DNA of 64,000 nt from Larkinella rosea (GCF_003858635.1 NZ_RQJO01000008.1:496001-560000), one strand, 5' to 3'. Shown: positions 33,099-42,623, numbered from the stretch's first letter. The notes: generated by a model from the letters alone, not told the origin. A program made the numbers and translations.

Positions 33099-35156
33099 AT
33101 GTCCTTCAAGATTTGCCTGCTTTTTTGCCTGCTTACCGGAATCGTTTACGCTCAAAAACAGCCCTTTACCGCTTCTCAATTATTCAAAAACGAAAAAACA
33201 AACGTTCTGCAAGCCCTGCCGACCACAGCCTGGGCCGACGATACGCATTACCTGCTCACGAAAGACGGAAAAACGGTTTCGGTTGACGTCAAAACCGGTC
33301 AGGGAAATGAAAACAAGGTAAACGGGGAAAAAGTCGTGTCTCCGCCTAGTATGCCATCAAATGTAAAAGGCTCTCAAAACCTGACTTTTTCGCCCAATCA
33401 AAAATGGGCGGCTTATACACGTGACGGAAAAAACCTCTACCTAACGGACTCGACCGGCCAGGAAAAACAACTGACTACCGATGGTTCCGAAACGGTTTAC
33501 AACGGGTATGCAGCCTGGGTCTATTGGGAAGAAGTGCTGGGGCGGGCCACGCAACACAAGGCGTTCTGGTGGTCACCCGACAGTAAATATCTGGCTTTCA
33601 TGCGGTTCGACGAAGCGAAGGTGCCCGTTTTTCCGATAGCCGGAGCGACCGGGCAGCACGGGTATCTGGAAAGTCAGCGGTATCCAAAACCGGGCGACCC
33701 GAATCCGCTGGTAAAAATGGGCATCGTGGAAGTTGCCACCGGAAAAACCGTCTGGGCGGACTACGACGCCAACGCCGACCACTATTTCGGAACGCCGTTC
33801 TGGACGCCCGAATCGAAAGCGCTCTGGATGCAGTGGAAAAACCGGGGGCAGGACGTGTTGAAACTGGTTGCGGTCGATCCGGCAACGGGACGCACAACCG
33901 AACTGGTCAGCGAAAGCCAGAAAACCTGGGTGGACTGGCTGACGACGGTTCATTTTCTGAGCGATGGCAAGCACTTTATCCGTCAGAGCGACGAATCGGG
34001 CTGGATGCACCTGTATCTGCACACGATGGACGGAAAACTGAAAAATCCAGTTACCAGCGGAGCGTATACTGTTACCGGAGTTTCCCACATCGACGCCAAA
34101 AACGGATTGGTTTATTTCTCCGCCCGGAAAGAAAATTCGGCCCGCATTGATCTTTATAAAGTGAAGCTCGACGGCAAAGGTTTACAACGGCTAACATTTG
34201 GGGAGTTCAGCCATCAGGTGCAGGTTTCGCCCGGCGGCAGCTATTTTATTACAACCTATTCCAATTTGCAGACTCCGCCCAAAATGGCGCTGCTCGACAA
34301 AAACGGGAAGCTGATTCGGGAACTGGGCGACACCAAAGGAGCTGATTTTGATAAATTTAACGTCGCCAAAACGGAGCTGGTGCGCGTGCCGACTGCCGAC
34401 GGTTTTCAGTTGCCGATGACGATCAAATACCCCACGAATTTCGATCCCAACAAGCGTTACCCGGTTTTGATCAGCATTTATGGTGGTCCCAACGCCGGTT
34501 CGGTATACGACCGCTGGGCGTATACACCCGCATCACAATGGTACGCGCAGGACGGTTTATTGCAGGTCGCCATCGATCACCGGGCGTCGGGGCATTTCGG
34601 CAAAACCGGCCAGAATTTCATGCACCGAAATCTGGGCAAATGGGAAATGGATGATTACAGCACGGCGGTAAAATGGCTCATCGACAAAGGGTTGGCTGAT
34701 CCGAAGAAAGTTGCCATTACGGGCGGAAGTTACGGCGGTTACGTAACGGCTTTGGCGTTGACGCGGGGAGCGAGCGTTTTTACGCACGGAATTGCCAACT
34801 TCGGCGTCATGGACTGGTCGCTGTACGACAGCGAATACACCGAGCGGTTTATGGACACGCCCGCCGAAAATCCGACGGGTTACAAAGAAAGCTCCGTGCT
34901 GACTTACGCCGATCAGTTGAAAGGCACCCTGCGGATTGTTCACGGCACGATGGACGACAATGTGCACATGCAGAATTCCATCCAACTTGTTGATAAACTG
35001 GAGAATCTGAACAAACACTTCGAGTTCATGGTGTATCCCGGCGCACGTCACGGGTTTGGCACCACCGGCAAGGCCAAACACGCCCAGGCCGAAACCGCCC
35101 GGTTTATTTACCAGTATCTGCTGGAAAAACCGTTCCCGGCGGAGGTTTGGCAGTGA
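33099..35156 (+). CDS. dipeptidyl peptidase IV-type serine protease (S9B)
   Basis: A 685-residue exported prolyl dipeptidase that removes X-Pro from peptides in the periplasm. A signal (MSFKICLLFCLLTGIVYAQ) precedes an eight-bladed propeller (about 60-430) that contains WVYWEEV, in the place of the DPP IV Glu-Glu that binds the substrate amino terminus, and SPDSKYLAFMRFDEAKV. The alpha/beta hydrolase domain has Ser544 in GGSYGGYV, Asp619/620 in GTMDDNVH and His651 in GARHGFG. It is slightly shorter than typical (about 720). It has no operon partner. Confidence 0.95.
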   Translation: MSFKICLLFCLLTGIVYAQKQPFTASQLFKNEKTNVLQALPTTAWADDTHYLLTKDGKTVSVDVKTGQGNENKVNGEKVVSPPSMPSNVKGSQNLTFSPNQKWAAYTRDGKNLYLTDSTGQEKQLTTDGSETVYNGYAAWVYWEEVLGRATQHKAFWWSPDSKYLAFMRFDEAKVPVFPIAGATGQHGYLESQRYPKPGDPNPLVKMGIVEVATGKTVWADYDANADHYFGTPFWTPESKALWMQWKNRGQDVLKLVAVDPATGRTTELVSESQKTWVDWLTTVHFLSDGKHFIRQSDESGWMHLYLHTMDGKLKNPVTSGAYTVTGVSHIDAKNGLVYFSARKENSARIDLYKVKLDGKGLQRLTFGEFSHQVQVSPGGSYFITTYSNLQTPPKMALLDKNGKLIRELGDTKGADFDKFNVAKTELVRVPTADGFQLPMTIKYPTNFDPNKRYPVLISIYGGPNAGSVYDRWAYTPASQWYAQDGLLQVAIDHRASGHFGKTGQNFMHRNLGKWEMDDYSTAVKWLIDKGLADPKKVAITGGSYGGYVTALALTRGASVFTHGIANFGVMDWSLYDSEYTERFMDTPAENPTGYKESSVLTYADQLKGTLRIVHGTMDDNVHMQNSIQLVDKLENLNKHFEFMVYPGARHGFGTTGKAKHAQAETARFIYQYLLEKPFPAEVWQ

Positions 35157-35228
35157 AAGCTTTCGGTGCTTTACTTGCGGGTATATTTGAAAAGGATTGT
35201 TAATTTAGAGGACCCAACGAAAAACCAT

Positions 35229-35444
35229 ATGCTGACCTCCGTAACTGGCATCTACGAAAATGGACGCGTAATTCTGGAAGAACCTCCTAAGTCGCAGAAA
35301 AAACAGAAAGTTATTGTGACTTTTCTGGATAGTGATAACGACGAATCGGTGTTGACAGAGCGTACATTCGGAACAATGAAAGGGAGTTTTAAACTCTCGT
35401 CCGATTTTAATGAACCTCTGGACGATTTAAAAGAATATATGTGA
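35229..35444 (+). CDS. antitoxin of a VapBC-type pair
   Basis: A 71-residue protein. The N-terminal half (TSVTGIYENGRVILEEPPK) is a small strand pair seen in antitoxins of the DUF2281/AbrB-like kind. The C-terminal tail KGSFKLSSDFNEPLDDLKEYM is the acidic toxin-binding segment typical of antitoxins paired with PIN toxins. It ends on the start of the PIN gene (TGATG overlap). The upstream frame to 35166 adds residues that do not look like protein. It probably also represses its own operon. Confidence 0.82.
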   Translation: MLTSVTGIYENGRVILEEPPKSQKKQKVIVTFLDSDNDESVLTERTFGTMKGSFKLSSDFNEPLDDLKEYM

Positions 35445-35839
35445 TGCGGCTTTTGCTGGATACACATGCCTTGTTGTGGGTTCTTGAAGCTGATCCTCAA
35501 CTGTCTCATAAAGCTCACCAATTAATTCGAAACACTGCCAATGAAGTTTCCGTCAGTGCGGTTTCTTTATTTGAAATCGCTATTAAAACAAAGCTGGGTA
35601 AACTGGAAACTCAACGGACCGCTACTGAAATTATACGGGAAATGCAGCGGTTGGCAATACAACTGTTGCCAATCGCTCGTTCGCATTTGGACGCCTATCA
35701 GCTTGTGCCTCTGCTGAATGAACATCGTGATCCTTTCGACCGGCTTTTGATCGCGACGGCATACGCTGAAGGGCTGGACCTGATTTCTATTGACAGTAAA
35801 TTCACGTATTATAGTGACTTAGTAAATGTAGTTTGGTAA
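35444..35839 (+). CDS. vapC: PIN-domain toxin (VapC-type ribonuclease)
   Basis: A 131-residue PIN-domain endoribonuclease toxin. Acidic active-site residues: Asp6 in LLLDTHALLW, Glu44 in SLFEIAIK, Asp96/Asp99 in HRDPFDR and Asp117 in SIDSKF. Complete and apparently intact. The ATG at 35444 is preferred; GTG at 35441 is possible. It forms a toxin-antitoxin module with the gene before it. The pair is more AT-rich than the flanking DPP IV and esterase genes, which agrees with horizontal acquisition, though this was judged by eye. Confidence 0.9.
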   Translation: MRLLLDTHALLWVLEADPQLSHKAHQLIRNTANEVSVSAVSLFEIAIKTKLGKLETQRTATEIIREMQRLAIQLLPIARSHLDAYQLVPLLNEHRDPFDRLLIATAYAEGLDLISIDSKFTYYSDLVNVVW

Positions 35840-35883
35840 ATGATAAATCTACGGGTTACCAAGCTCCCTAAACCCTCAAAAGA

Positions 35884-36786
35884 ATGATCAAAAAACTTCT
35901 GCTGAGCCTCTCTTGCGGCTTTTCAGCACTTATTGGCCTGGCTCAACAGGAAATACCGCTTTATAAGGGCCCCGTTCCCAACGCGAAGGCATCGGATGTC
36001 AAAGAGGTCAAACGGTCCGACCAGGTAGCGACCAATGTCATTAACCCGACGCTTTCAATTTATCTGCCACCGAAGGGAACCGCCAACGGAACGGCAGTGA
36101 TTGTTTGCCCGGGCGGAGGCTATGGCGCGCTGGTTATGAAGCGCGAAGGGTACGACGTTGCCGAAGCGTTCAACAAAATGGGGGTGACAGCTTTTGTGCT
36201 GAAATACCGGCTACCGAGCGAAAAAACCATGATCGATCCGTCCATCGGACCGTTGCAGGATGCCCAGCAGGCCATCAAAACCGTCCGGCAACGGGCTGCG
36301 GAATGGGGCGTCGATCCGAAAAAAATCGGGATCATGGGCTTTTCGGCGGGCGGCCACCTGGCGTCAACGGCCGGAACGCACTTTAACCAAAAGGTGATCG
36401 AGAATCCGGAAGGAGTCAGCGTTCGGCCGGATTTCGTGGTGCTGATTTATCCGGTTATCACCTTTACGGAACCCATGGCGCATTCCGGCACGCGGAAAAA
36501 CCTGCTGGGTTCGTCACCCAAACCGGAGCAGATCAAGTTGTATTCCAATGAATTACAGGTCGATAAAACCACTCCGCCGACCTTCCTGACGCACGCCAGC
36601 GACGACACGGTTGTTCCGGTCAAAAACAGCATCCTGTTCTACGAAGCCCTGCAACAAAACGGCGTTCTGGCCGACCTGCATATCTATACCAAAGGTGAAC
36701 ACGGTTATCTGAAAACGCCCGCTTTCGACGAGTGGTTTGGGCGCATTCGGCACTGGCTTGTCCAAACCGCTCTGATGACTCCGTAG
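35884..36786 (+). CDS. exported alpha/beta hydrolase (esterase/acetylxylan-esterase type)
   Basis: A 300-residue protein with a signal peptide (IKKLLLSLSCGFSALIGLAQ) and an esterase fold. The oxyanion element is CPGGGYGALVM; the nucleophile Ser is in GIMGFSAGGHLAST; the Asp is in HASDDTVVP; the His is in GEHGYL. It matches the BD-FAE/AXE-like esterases that deacetylate plant polysaccharides. Its substrate is inferred from family only. It starts 45 bases after vapC but is unlikely to be part of that module. Confidence 0.92.
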   Translation: MIKKLLLSLSCGFSALIGLAQQEIPLYKGPVPNAKASDVKEVKRSDQVATNVINPTLSIYLPPKGTANGTAVIVCPGGGYGALVMKREGYDVAEAFNKMGVTAFVLKYRLPSEKTMIDPSIGPLQDAQQAIKTVRQRAAEWGVDPKKIGIMGFSAGGHLASTAGTHFNQKVIENPEGVSVRPDFVVLIYPVITFTEPMAHSGTRKNLLGSSPKPEQIKLYSNELQVDKTTPPTFLTHASDDTVVPVKNSILFYEALQQNGVLADLHIYTKGEHGYLKTPAFDEWFGRIRHWLVQTALMTP

Positions 36787-36973
36787 GAATTTGGAAGGAG
36801 ATGATTAATTGAGAAAAACCGCATAAAAGTCCAAAAAACCGCTAGCCTTATTATTATAAGTTCCAGTAACTAACATTAGTATTAAATTTAGAAACTGATC
36901 AGTAAATTAGCGGTTTAATTTACTTGTCTGCGTATCAATCCCATTTCCGTTGGCCGAAGGTGTTGTCTGAAGT

Positions 36974-39445
36974 ATGAAAAAAATCCTACTCCCGCTAGTA
37001 TTATGCATAGTTGTTTCGGCGCGGGCGCAAAATCCGGCCAGTATGCCGCAATTGCCCGCGATTCAGACCAACATCAAAGCCAGCTTAAAGGCCAAAATCA
37101 GCGGGACGGTGATGGACGCTACCCAGCATAAACCGGTCGAATTTGCGACCGTTGCCTTATTGAATCCCAAAACCGAAAAAATTATCGGCGGAACCACCAC
37201 CGGCGAATCCGGTAAATTTACCATCAGCGGGGTCGATGCGGGCACTTACCGGGTCGTGATCAGCTTCATCGGGTACGAAAACAAGACCATCAATAACATC
37301 AATGTAGGTACGGAAGGAACCGAAGTAGCGCTGGGCGTGGTGCAGATGCAAACGGATTCGCGGACGCTCAACGAAGTTGTCGTGACGGCCGAAAAACCGC
37401 TCGTCGAAGACAAGGACGACCGAATGGTTTACAACGCGGACAAAGACGCGACCAATTCCGGCGGAACGGCCATCGACGTCCTGAAAAAAGTGCCGCTGCT
37501 GACGGTCGATCCCGACGGAACGGTGAGCCTGAAAGGGAGCAGCAGCATCAAAGTACTGATTAACAACAAACCGTCGAGCATCATGGCGCGCAGCATCAGC
37601 GAAGCCCTCCAGATGATCCCGGCGGAACTGATCAAATCGGTGGAAGTCGTGACGGCACCCTCGGCCAAATACGACGCGGAAGGAACCGCCGGAGTGATCA
37701 ACATTATCACGAAAAACCAGCTTCAGGGCCTGACGGGCGGGGTGAACGCATCGGTAGGAAGCCGGCGGAACAACCTCGGCGGGAATTTTAATTACAAGCG
37801 CGACAAACTGAGCATTACCGCCTACGGGGGCGGCAACGTCAATAATTATTACGGCGGGTCGGAATCCATGCGGCAAAACCTGCAAAACGGGCAGGTTGTT
37901 AGCACCATCGAGCAGATCAATGCCTACAAAAACAAGGGGAAATCCGGCTTTGGGTCGGTGAGTATCGATTACGATCTGGATACCTTAAACCGCATCGGGG
38001 TCGATTTTAGCCTGGGCGGAGAAGGCCGGAATACGAATTCGACGCGGGACACCAAAGTGGCGTCCGACGATCCGCAGAATTTCCGGCGGTATAACCACAC
38101 CCAAAACCGCAACCGGAACATGGACGTCAATTTCAATTACACGAAAACGTTCAAGCGGAGCAAGGAGCAGGAATACACCTTTCTGGCGCAATACAATCAG
38201 AATAAAAACCACAGCAACTACTCGCTGAACCAGTATCCACTGCCCGAAAGCGAGGTAATCGACTACCGCGAGCGCAACAACAACGACAATCAGCAGAAGG
38301 AATTTACGCTGCAAACCGATTATACGTACCCCTTTTCAACGGTTAAACGGCGGCTGCTGGAGGTTGGAACAAAGGCGATCCTGCGGAATGTCGGCAGTGA
38401 TTACCGGCTGGAAAATGCCCCCGACGGATCGCTGAATTACAAAGAAGATCCCAGTCGGGCAAATACCTTCGATTACCAGCAGCTGGTTTGGGCATCGTAT
38501 GCGTCGTTCCGGATGCGGATCAGCAAAATGTGGGGTTTTAGCCTGGGCGGGCGGATGGAAATGACGAACATCAACGCCAATTTTATTTCGACCAGTACGA
38601 AGTTTACGGACCGCTACCAGAATTTTCTGCCCAATATCACCATTTCGCAGCGATTTGGGGAAGAGCGACGGCTGAGACTCAACTACAGCCAGCGAATTCA
38701 GCGGCCATCCATTTTCTTCCTGAACCCGTACGTCAATTCATCCGATCCGAAAAATATTCAAACCGGAAACCCGTACCTGGACCCCGAACTCGCACACTCG
38801 GTTGAGTTGTCGTACAGCACGTTTACCAAAAAAGGAACGACCATCAATGCGATGATTTTCGGGCGGCAGACCAACAACGCCATCGAACGCATTACCACCG
38901 TCGATACAAGTGGTGTTTCGAGCAGCACCTACCGGAACATTGCCCAGAATTCGACCTACGGCATGAACCTCTTCGGATCGGCGCGGCCGGTGAAACAGTG
39001 GAACATCAGCGGATCGTTCGGGTTGAACTACACCATTTTGAACAGCAGTGCTTTGCAGATTAAAAACGAAAACTGGAGTTACCAGTTCAACCTGAATTCG
39101 TCCCTCCAGTTGCCCCACGACATCAGCGTGCAGGCCAACGGTTCGTATACGTCGCGCCGGATTCAGTTGCAGGGCCAGTCGTCCGGTTTTTACTACTACG
39201 GTTTTTCGGGCCGGAAAGAATTCAAGAAGCAGAAAGTGACGATCACGGCCAACTTCGAGAACCCCTTCCGGCGCTACAATACCATTGTGAACCTGCTCCG
39301 GACGCCGACCTTCATTTCGGATGGATCGAACTACAACGTCATCCGGAATATCCGTTTGTCGGTTAACTGGCGGTTCGGCAAAATGAATGCGGGACAAAAC
39401 CGCGAGAAGAAAAAGATATCCAACGACGACGGCAAACGGGATTGA
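36974..39445 (+). CDS. TonB-dependent outer membrane receptor
   Basis: An 823-residue outer membrane protein. Signal peptide (MKKILLPLVLCIVVSARAQ), then a carboxypeptidase-regulatory-like domain about 40-115 (KISGTVMDATQHKPVEFATV), a plug domain about 120-250 (LNEVVVTAEKPLVEDKDDR, GTAGVINIITK) and a beta-barrel to the end (NWRFGKMNAG). It belongs to the group called outer membrane beta-barrel (PF14905-like), without a SusD partner, so it is probably not a polysaccharide locus. Energy would come from the ExbBD-TonB operon at 46-49 kb. The ligand is unknown. Confidence 0.93.
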   Translation: MKKILLPLVLCIVVSARAQNPASMPQLPAIQTNIKASLKAKISGTVMDATQHKPVEFATVALLNPKTEKIIGGTTTGESGKFTISGVDAGTYRVVISFIGYENKTINNINVGTEGTEVALGVVQMQTDSRTLNEVVVTAEKPLVEDKDDRMVYNADKDATNSGGTAIDVLKKVPLLTVDPDGTVSLKGSSSIKVLINNKPSSIMARSISEALQMIPAELIKSVEVVTAPSAKYDAEGTAGVINIITKNQLQGLTGGVNASVGSRRNNLGGNFNYKRDKLSITAYGGGNVNNYYGGSESMRQNLQNGQVVSTIEQINAYKNKGKSGFGSVSIDYDLDTLNRIGVDFSLGGEGRNTNSTRDTKVASDDPQNFRRYNHTQNRNRNMDVNFNYTKTFKRSKEQEYTFLAQYNQNKNHSNYSLNQYPLPESEVIDYRERNNNDNQQKEFTLQTDYTYPFSTVKRRLLEVGTKAILRNVGSDYRLENAPDGSLNYKEDPSRANTFDYQQLVWASYASFRMRISKMWGFSLGGRMEMTNINANFISTSTKFTDRYQNFLPNITISQRFGEERRLRLNYSQRIQRPSIFFLNPYVNSSDPKNIQTGNPYLDPELAHSVELSYSTFTKKGTTINAMIFGRQTNNAIERITTVDTSGVSSSTYRNIAQNSTYGMNLFGSARPVKQWNISGSFGLNYTILNSSALQIKNENWSYQFNLNSSLQLPHDISVQANGSYTSRRIQLQGQSSGFYYYGFSGRKEFKKQKVTITANFENPFRRYNTIVNLLRTPTFISDGSNYNVIRNIRLSVNWRFGKMNAGQNREKKKISNDDGKRD

Positions 39446-39535
39446 CCGGCACTGAAGTAACTATCATTCGATAGCGACTTGATTCTATTTGTAAAATGCC
39501 TACCTTACTTTTCGAATCAAGTAACCCGTTTGCCA

Positions 39536-40606
39536 ATGAGAAGACTTCCTATCCTGAATGACCCCAGTTCTGTTGCCCAACCCTCGACTGCTACCGACCG
39601 GTTTTTGCTGCGGTTTATCCGCGACAGCCGTGATCTGCCCTTTATTTACCTGACCCTGAAAATCACTTTCACGCTCGTTCCGCTGGGTATTTTACTGTTT
39701 ATCCCGGCCATTACTGGCTGGGTCTGGGCGATACTGGCCTTTGCCTGTTTTGCGTCCTATGCGGTTTATAAAGGCCCGTTTGGACTGATGGTCCATTGCG
39801 CGGCCCACCGCCCGCTGTTCAAACGGGAATACAGCGGACTCAACTATTACATGCCGACGTTTCTGGCGCTTTTCTTCGGGATGTCGCCGGATACGTACCA
39901 GAGTCACCACATCGGCATGCACCATCCCGAAAACAACATGCCGGAGGATCTGAGCAGCACAATGACCTATAAACGCGACAGCATCCGGGGATTTCTGCGC
40001 TATCTGGCCAATTTTTTCTTTCTGGGTGTGATTACGCTGATTGGCTATCTTAAAAAGAAAAACCGGCAGAAAATGGCGATGAAAGCCATGAGTGGAGAGA
40101 TTCTCTTTCTGGTGATGTGTGCCATTTTGTTGTGGGTCAATGCGCCGGCCACCCTTGTGGTATTTCTGCTGCCGTTTGTGTTGACGCGGGTGTTTGGCAT
40201 GATCGGCAACTGGACGCAGCACGCATTCATCGATAAGGATGATCCGGCGAATGCCTACAAAAACAGTATTACCTGCATCAACGTCAAGTATAACCGCATC
40301 TGCTGGAACGACGGCTATCACATCAGCCACCATTGTCGCCCGGCGATGCACTGGAGCGAGCATCCCAAATTCTTCACCAAGACCCTCGATCAATACGCGA
40401 CTAACAAAGCCATCATTTTCGATGGACTTGACTACGGTCAGGTGTTTGGTTTGTTGTTAAGCAAACAGTATGACCGGCTGGCCAAGCACGTGGTCAACGT
40501 CAACGATACGTTTCAGAACGAACAGGAAATCGTTGAACTGATGAAATACCGCGTCCGGCCCATTCCGGAATGGAGCCCGGTGAAAGCCGCCGTGGTGGCG
40601 GGGTGA
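39536..40606 (+). CDS. membrane fatty acid desaturase
   Basis: A 356-residue di-iron membrane enzyme of the fatty-acid desaturase superfamily. Four or more hydrophobic helices surround the histidine boxes HCAAH, HHIGMHH and HISHH, with an extra His in NWTQHAF. It would introduce a double bond into an acyl chain of membrane lipid or acyl carrier. The start MRRLPILNDPSS at 39536 is chosen; the frame from 39479 adds a stretch unlike protein. A long hairpin and a convergent gene follow. Confidence 0.92.
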   Translation: MRRLPILNDPSSVAQPSTATDRFLLRFIRDSRDLPFIYLTLKITFTLVPLGILLFIPAITGWVWAILAFACFASYAVYKGPFGLMVHCAAHRPLFKREYSGLNYYMPTFLALFFGMSPDTYQSHHIGMHHPENNMPEDLSSTMTYKRDSIRGFLRYLANFFFLGVITLIGYLKKKNRQKMAMKAMSGEILFLVMCAILLWVNAPATLVVFLLPFVLTRVFGMIGNWTQHAFIDKDDPANAYKNSITCINVKYNRICWNDGYHISHHCRPAMHWSEHPKFFTKTLDQYATNKAIIFDGLDYGQVFGLLLSKQYDRLAKHVVNVNDTFQNEQEIVELMKYRVRPIPEWSPVKAAVVAG

Positions 40607-40624
40607 GAGGGAAAGGAAATGAAT

Positions 40625-40707
40625 AATGTAAAATGAAGAATGAACAATGTAAAAGTGGCCAGGCGCTGTTGAAACACTTTTACATTGTTCATTCTTCATT
40701 TTACATT
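40625..40707. repeat. long hairpin with AATGAA-type words between convergent genes
   Basis: Perfect 33-nt arms (40625-40657 and 40675-40707), 17-nt loop. The arm reads as degenerate repeats of AATGTAAA and AATGAA. It fills the gap between the desaturase stop and the DUF4345 stop and would serve as a bidirectional terminator by position, but has no T-run after either arm. It belongs to the same structural class as the other word-built hairpins. Confidence 0.85.
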
Positions 40708-40709
40708 TC

Positions 40710-41126
40710 CTAAACAGTGAAAACCGCCTTTGCCCGGGTATTTGCCCGCAGCAGCACAAGGGCGATGATGAAAAACACGGATTCGGTTACGAGCCACTGC
40801 TGACCGAAATCGCCCAAAGCGCCTTCGACAAACACCGTGATGGTGCGGGACAGCGCATAAAATCCCCACAATAAGCTGAGAAAAGCCAATCCCTTGTTTA
40901 CATCATTGATCATCAGGTAAATCAGACTGATGAATAAAGTAAGGCCAACCCCGCCGTAGACGCCCCGGATCGAACTGAAAGCGTCTGTGTTGTGGAGCTG
41001 GACGTGAACCAGATCCATGACCGATTGCGGATTGGAAAAAGCCATCACGCTGACCGACAGGAGGGCCAGCGCCGATAGAAGAATGAAACCCTGAGCTACC
41101 CGGTTTACCATTTTTTGCGTTTGCAT
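40710..41126 (-). CDS. DUF4345 membrane protein
   Basis: A 138-residue protein with four hydrophobic helices (about 10-28, 53-71, 77-95, 107-125), the usual DUF4345 layout. The segment IRGVYGGVGLTLFISLIYL carries the family's RGxYGG motif. Function unknown; located in the inner membrane. The start at 41126 follows an inverted repeat that may be an operator. The longer frame to 41243 is upstream noise. Confidence 0.85.
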   Translation of the reverse strand: MQTQKMVNRVAQGFILLSALALLSVSVMAFSNPQSVMDLVHVQLHNTDAFSSIRGVYGGVGLTLFISLIYLMINDVNKGLAFLSLLWGFYALSRTITVFVEGALGDFGQQWLVTESVFFIIALVLLRANTRAKAVFTV

Positions 41127-41128
41127 AT

Positions 41129-41154
41129 GCTTCGTACTTTGTTGTTTACGAAGC
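41129..41154. promoter_or_regulatory. inverted repeat directly before the DUF4345 gene
   Basis: GCTTCGTA (41129-41136) and TACGAAGC (41147-41154), perfect 8-bp arms, 10-base centre, two bases upstream of the start codon on the minus strand. It is a possible regulator site or a hairpin in the leader. Confidence 0.45.
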
Positions 41155-41243
41155 AAAATTGCACCCGGTTTTGGTAGAAAATCTTGGTGCTGACCAGGGT
41201 TTTCGATTTTTGTTCGGTTACCGCTTGCCCGATATTTCGTCAA

Positions 41244-42512
41244 TTATACGAAGAACGGAACGTCTTTCTGCGCGTATTTTTTCATGCCCGCTTCGTTGAT
41301 TTCGACGCCAATTCCCGGTTTTTCGGAGAGAGGAATAAAACCGTCTTTCACCATTGGCCCATCGAACGTGACGATTTCCTTGAACATCGGGTCTTCGTGG
41401 AAATAAATCTGCCATTCCAGAATCATGAAGTTCGGCACCGACGCGCAAACGTGGCTGGAAGCCATGGCCCCCAGGTACGACGCCACCATGTGGGGCGCAA
41501 ACGGTACGTAGTAGAGGTTCGCCAGGTTGGCAATCCGCTGACCTTCGCCCAAACCGCCCGCTTTTTGTAAATCCGGCATGATAATGTCCACCGCGCCAAT
41601 TTCGAGCATCCGGCGGAAACCGTAGGCCAGGTAATGGTTTTCGCCCGCGCAAATGGGCGTGGTGGTCGATTCTGAAATGATCTTGTAGGCTTCGACGTTT
41701 TCGGCCGGAATCGGCTCTTCCAGAAACATCAGATTGAGCGGTTCCATCATCTTGGCGACGCGTTTGCCGGTGGTCATATCGTAACGCCCATGCATATCGA
41801 CGCAAATGTCTACTTTCGGCCCAACCGCTTTCCGGACGGCGGCAATCTGATTATACATCCGCTCCAGTTCGCCGGGGCTGGCGGTCCAGTTGTAGCGGTC
41901 GTATTTATTCGGATCGTTCCATTCGTCAATGTCGTATTTGACGGCATTGAAGCCCATTTTGACCGCTTCGACGGCGCTTTGGGCAAAATGGTCGTTGCTT
42001 TTGTCGGTATCGCGGTAGGTACCCGTATCGCAATAGACCCGGATGCGGTCGCGGTATTTACCGCCCAGCAACTGGTAAACCGGCAATCCGAGTGCTTTTC
42101 CGGTTAGATCCCACAAGGCGGTTTCGACGGCGGATAAAACCGCAATGAACATTCCGGCCTGCGCGCCTTCAAAAAAACCGGATTTGCGGATGTCTTCAAA
42201 TAAGCGGTTGACATTCAGCGGACTTTTGCCTTTGATGCGCTCGGCCATCATCTTCACCAGGTGGTAGGTTCCGGGTGTGGCATCAACGCCCTCTCCGCAA
42301 CCCCAGATGCCCTGATTGGTGTGGATTTTGACGAACAAACTGTGTCCATTGCGAATAAAACCGCATTTAATGTCGGTGATTTTCAGGTCCGACGGCGCCG
42401 ACGACATCGGGGTTCGTTCGATGGCGCTTTCGAGGCCGTTGCCAAAACTGGACGTGGCGGCAAATACGCTGGCAATGGCGCTTTTCGTTAGGAAAGATCT
42501 TCGTGAGGTCAT
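41244..42512 (-). CDS. enolase-superfamily sugar acid dehydratase (mandelate racemase group), Tat-exported
   Basis: A 422-residue enzyme with a twin-arginine signal (MTSRRSFLTKSAIASVFAAT). N-terminal capping domain, then a modified TIM barrel with metal ligands in CVDMHGRYD, FLEEPIP and CAGENHY and the general-base His in FAPHMV. This matches D-galactonate dehydratase-like members that form a 2-keto-3-deoxy sugar acid. Export to the periplasm in folded form is implied by the Tat signal, which is unusual for the family. It follows an RraA-like gene on the same strand, across a hairpin, so the two likely act in one pathway. Confidence 0.9.
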   Translation of the reverse strand: MTSRRSFLTKSAIASVFAATSSFGNGLESAIERTPMSSAPSDLKITDIKCGFIRNGHSLFVKIHTNQGIWGCGEGVDATPGTYHLVKMMAERIKGKSPLNVNRLFEDIRKSGFFEGAQAGMFIAVLSAVETALWDLTGKALGLPVYQLLGGKYRDRIRVYCDTGTYRDTDKSNDHFAQSAVEAVKMGFNAVKYDIDEWNDPNKYDRYNWTASPGELERMYNQIAAVRKAVGPKVDICVDMHGRYDMTTGKRVAKMMEPLNLMFLEEPIPAENVEAYKIISESTTTPICAGENHYLAYGFRRMLEIGAVDIIMPDLQKAGGLGEGQRIANLANLYYVPFAPHMVASYLGAMASSHVCASVPNFMILEWQIYFHEDPMFKEIVTFDGPMVKDGFIPLSEKPGIGVEINEAGMKKYAQKDVPFFV

Positions 42513-42531
42513 GAGTTTTAGAAGGGGGTTG

Positions 42532-42615
42532 TTACACAGGGTTTATCAGAGAACATCAGAGGTAATCAGGGAAAACTCTAATGAACCCTGATGTTCTCTG
42601 ATAAACCCTGTGTAA
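42532..42615. repeat. long hairpin between RraA-like and dehydratase genes
   Basis: Perfect 28-nt arms (42532-42559 and 42588-42615) with a 28-nt loop whose sequence continues the same word (ATCAGAG, ATCAGGG). The arm shares ACACAG-GTTTATCAGAGAA-ATCAG with the hairpin at 8940-9034. Like that one, it fills the gap between two genes of one operon. Confidence 0.88.
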
Positions 42616-42623
42616 TAGCTCTA

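Noticed and set aside
36974-39445. Polysaccharide utilisation locus (SusC/SusD)
   Set aside because: The receptor has no SusD-type lipoprotein next to it and lacks the usual SusC N-terminal pattern; flanking genes are unrelated.
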